A stretch of DNA of 64,000 nucleotides, taken from positions 1 to 64,000 of the forward strand of contig JARYGU010000016.1 in assembly GCA_033795365.1 (NCBI GenBank), given 5' to 3'. Shown here one piece after another: positions 63,809-64,000 of the stretch. The position numbers and the translations under genes were made by a program. This DNA comes from JARYGU01 sp033795365 (GTDB taxonomy: Bacteria; Pseudomonadota; Alphaproteobacteria; Rhizobiales; Rhizobiaceae). Each line of letters starts with the position of its first letter. The stretch's first letter is position 1. Below the pieces are notes generated by a model. The model was not told where the DNA came from. It saw nothing but the letters and a program-made list of their open reading frames with translations, and did no database searches.

Positions 63809-64000
63809 TCAAGCCGAGACGTTCGCCTTTTCCTCGGAGCGCTCCGAGTAGATGTAGAGCGGGCGGGCTGAACCCTTCACCACCTCGTCGGAGATGACCA
63901 CCTCGCGAACGCCTTCCAGCGTCGGCAGCTCGAACATCGTGTCGAGCAGTATCTTCTCCATGATCGAGCGCAGGCCGCGCGCGCCGGTCTTGCGGATGAT
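63809..64000 (-). CDS. clpX: ClpX, C-terminal part (runs off the window)
   Basis: The last 63 residues of the ClpXP unfoldase ATPase are visible: KTGARGLRSIMEKILLDTMFELP, then EVVISDEVVKGSARPLYIY and the end EEKANVSA. The first sentence includes the sensor-2 segment GARGLRS. The 5' part is beyond position 64000. ClpX unfolds proteins for ClpP. Confidence 0.95.
   Translation of the reverse strand: MIRKTGARGLRSIMEKILLDTMFELPTLEGVREVVISDEVVKGSARPLYIYSERSEEKANVSA

Overview
The window looks like a chromosomal segment of a Rhizobiaceae alphaproteobacterium (Sinorhizobium/Ensifer/Rhizobium group). The reasons are the high GC content, an rkp-type K-antigen locus, a fused SecDF, the order clpX-lon-hupB, an ExoD homologue and a complete hut locus with HutF and HutG. 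No rRNA, complete tRNA or CRISPR array was seen.

Left edge, about 1-6 kb: decayed accessory DNA. It holds the 3' end of an IS630-type transposase, then back-to-back fragments of a lipocalin-like gene, a short-chain dehydrogenase, two LysR regulators and a DUF1097 membrane protein. Two small intact genes, a fused membrane-protein remnant, an intact carotenoid oxygenase and a frameshifted LuxR-type regulator follow. From 5.9 to 13.9 kb there is a carbohydrate cassette: a divergent AraC regulator, a fucose/arabinose isomerase-like protein preceded by a coupled leader ORF, a periplasmic binding protein, an ABC ATPase, a permease and a CocE/NonD hydrolase. From 13.9 to 16.9 kb lies a run of very small proteins, several with one membrane span, including tandem 37-residue paralogues.

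From 16.9 to 36.5 kb is the capsular (K-antigen) locus. rkpA (iterative PKS/FAS, KS-AT-DH-ER-KR-ACP, no thioesterase), rkpG (alpha-oxoamine synthase fold) and rkpH (SDR) form one coupled unit. Divergent from them are rkpU (outer-membrane export lipoprotein), rkpI (LTA-synthase-like) and rkpJ (KpsS-like). Facing these are an enterobacterial-type UDP-glucose dehydrogenase, a one-module KpsC homologue, and the KpsE/KpsT/KpsM exporter. The PKS, oxoamine synthase and ketoreductase set has the same enzyme order as fumonisin/sphingoid-base synthesis. It suggests that the capsule system makes its own amino-lipid, and this is the most interesting system in the window.

From 36.5 to 46.2 kb is histidine degradation: hutF-hutC on the minus strand, and hutI-hutH-hutG-hutU, a YjiH-like membrane protein and hutD on the plus strand. 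A palindromic operator sits between the two arms. Then come an SDR divergent from uxuA (mannonate dehydratase), secDF, an exported orphan, exoD, the YhaN/YhaO-type SbcC/SbcD-like pair, a MarR regulator with a near-consensus promoter, and a phytase-like secreted protein with a three-half-site Pho box. The window ends with hupB, lon and the 3' end of clpX.
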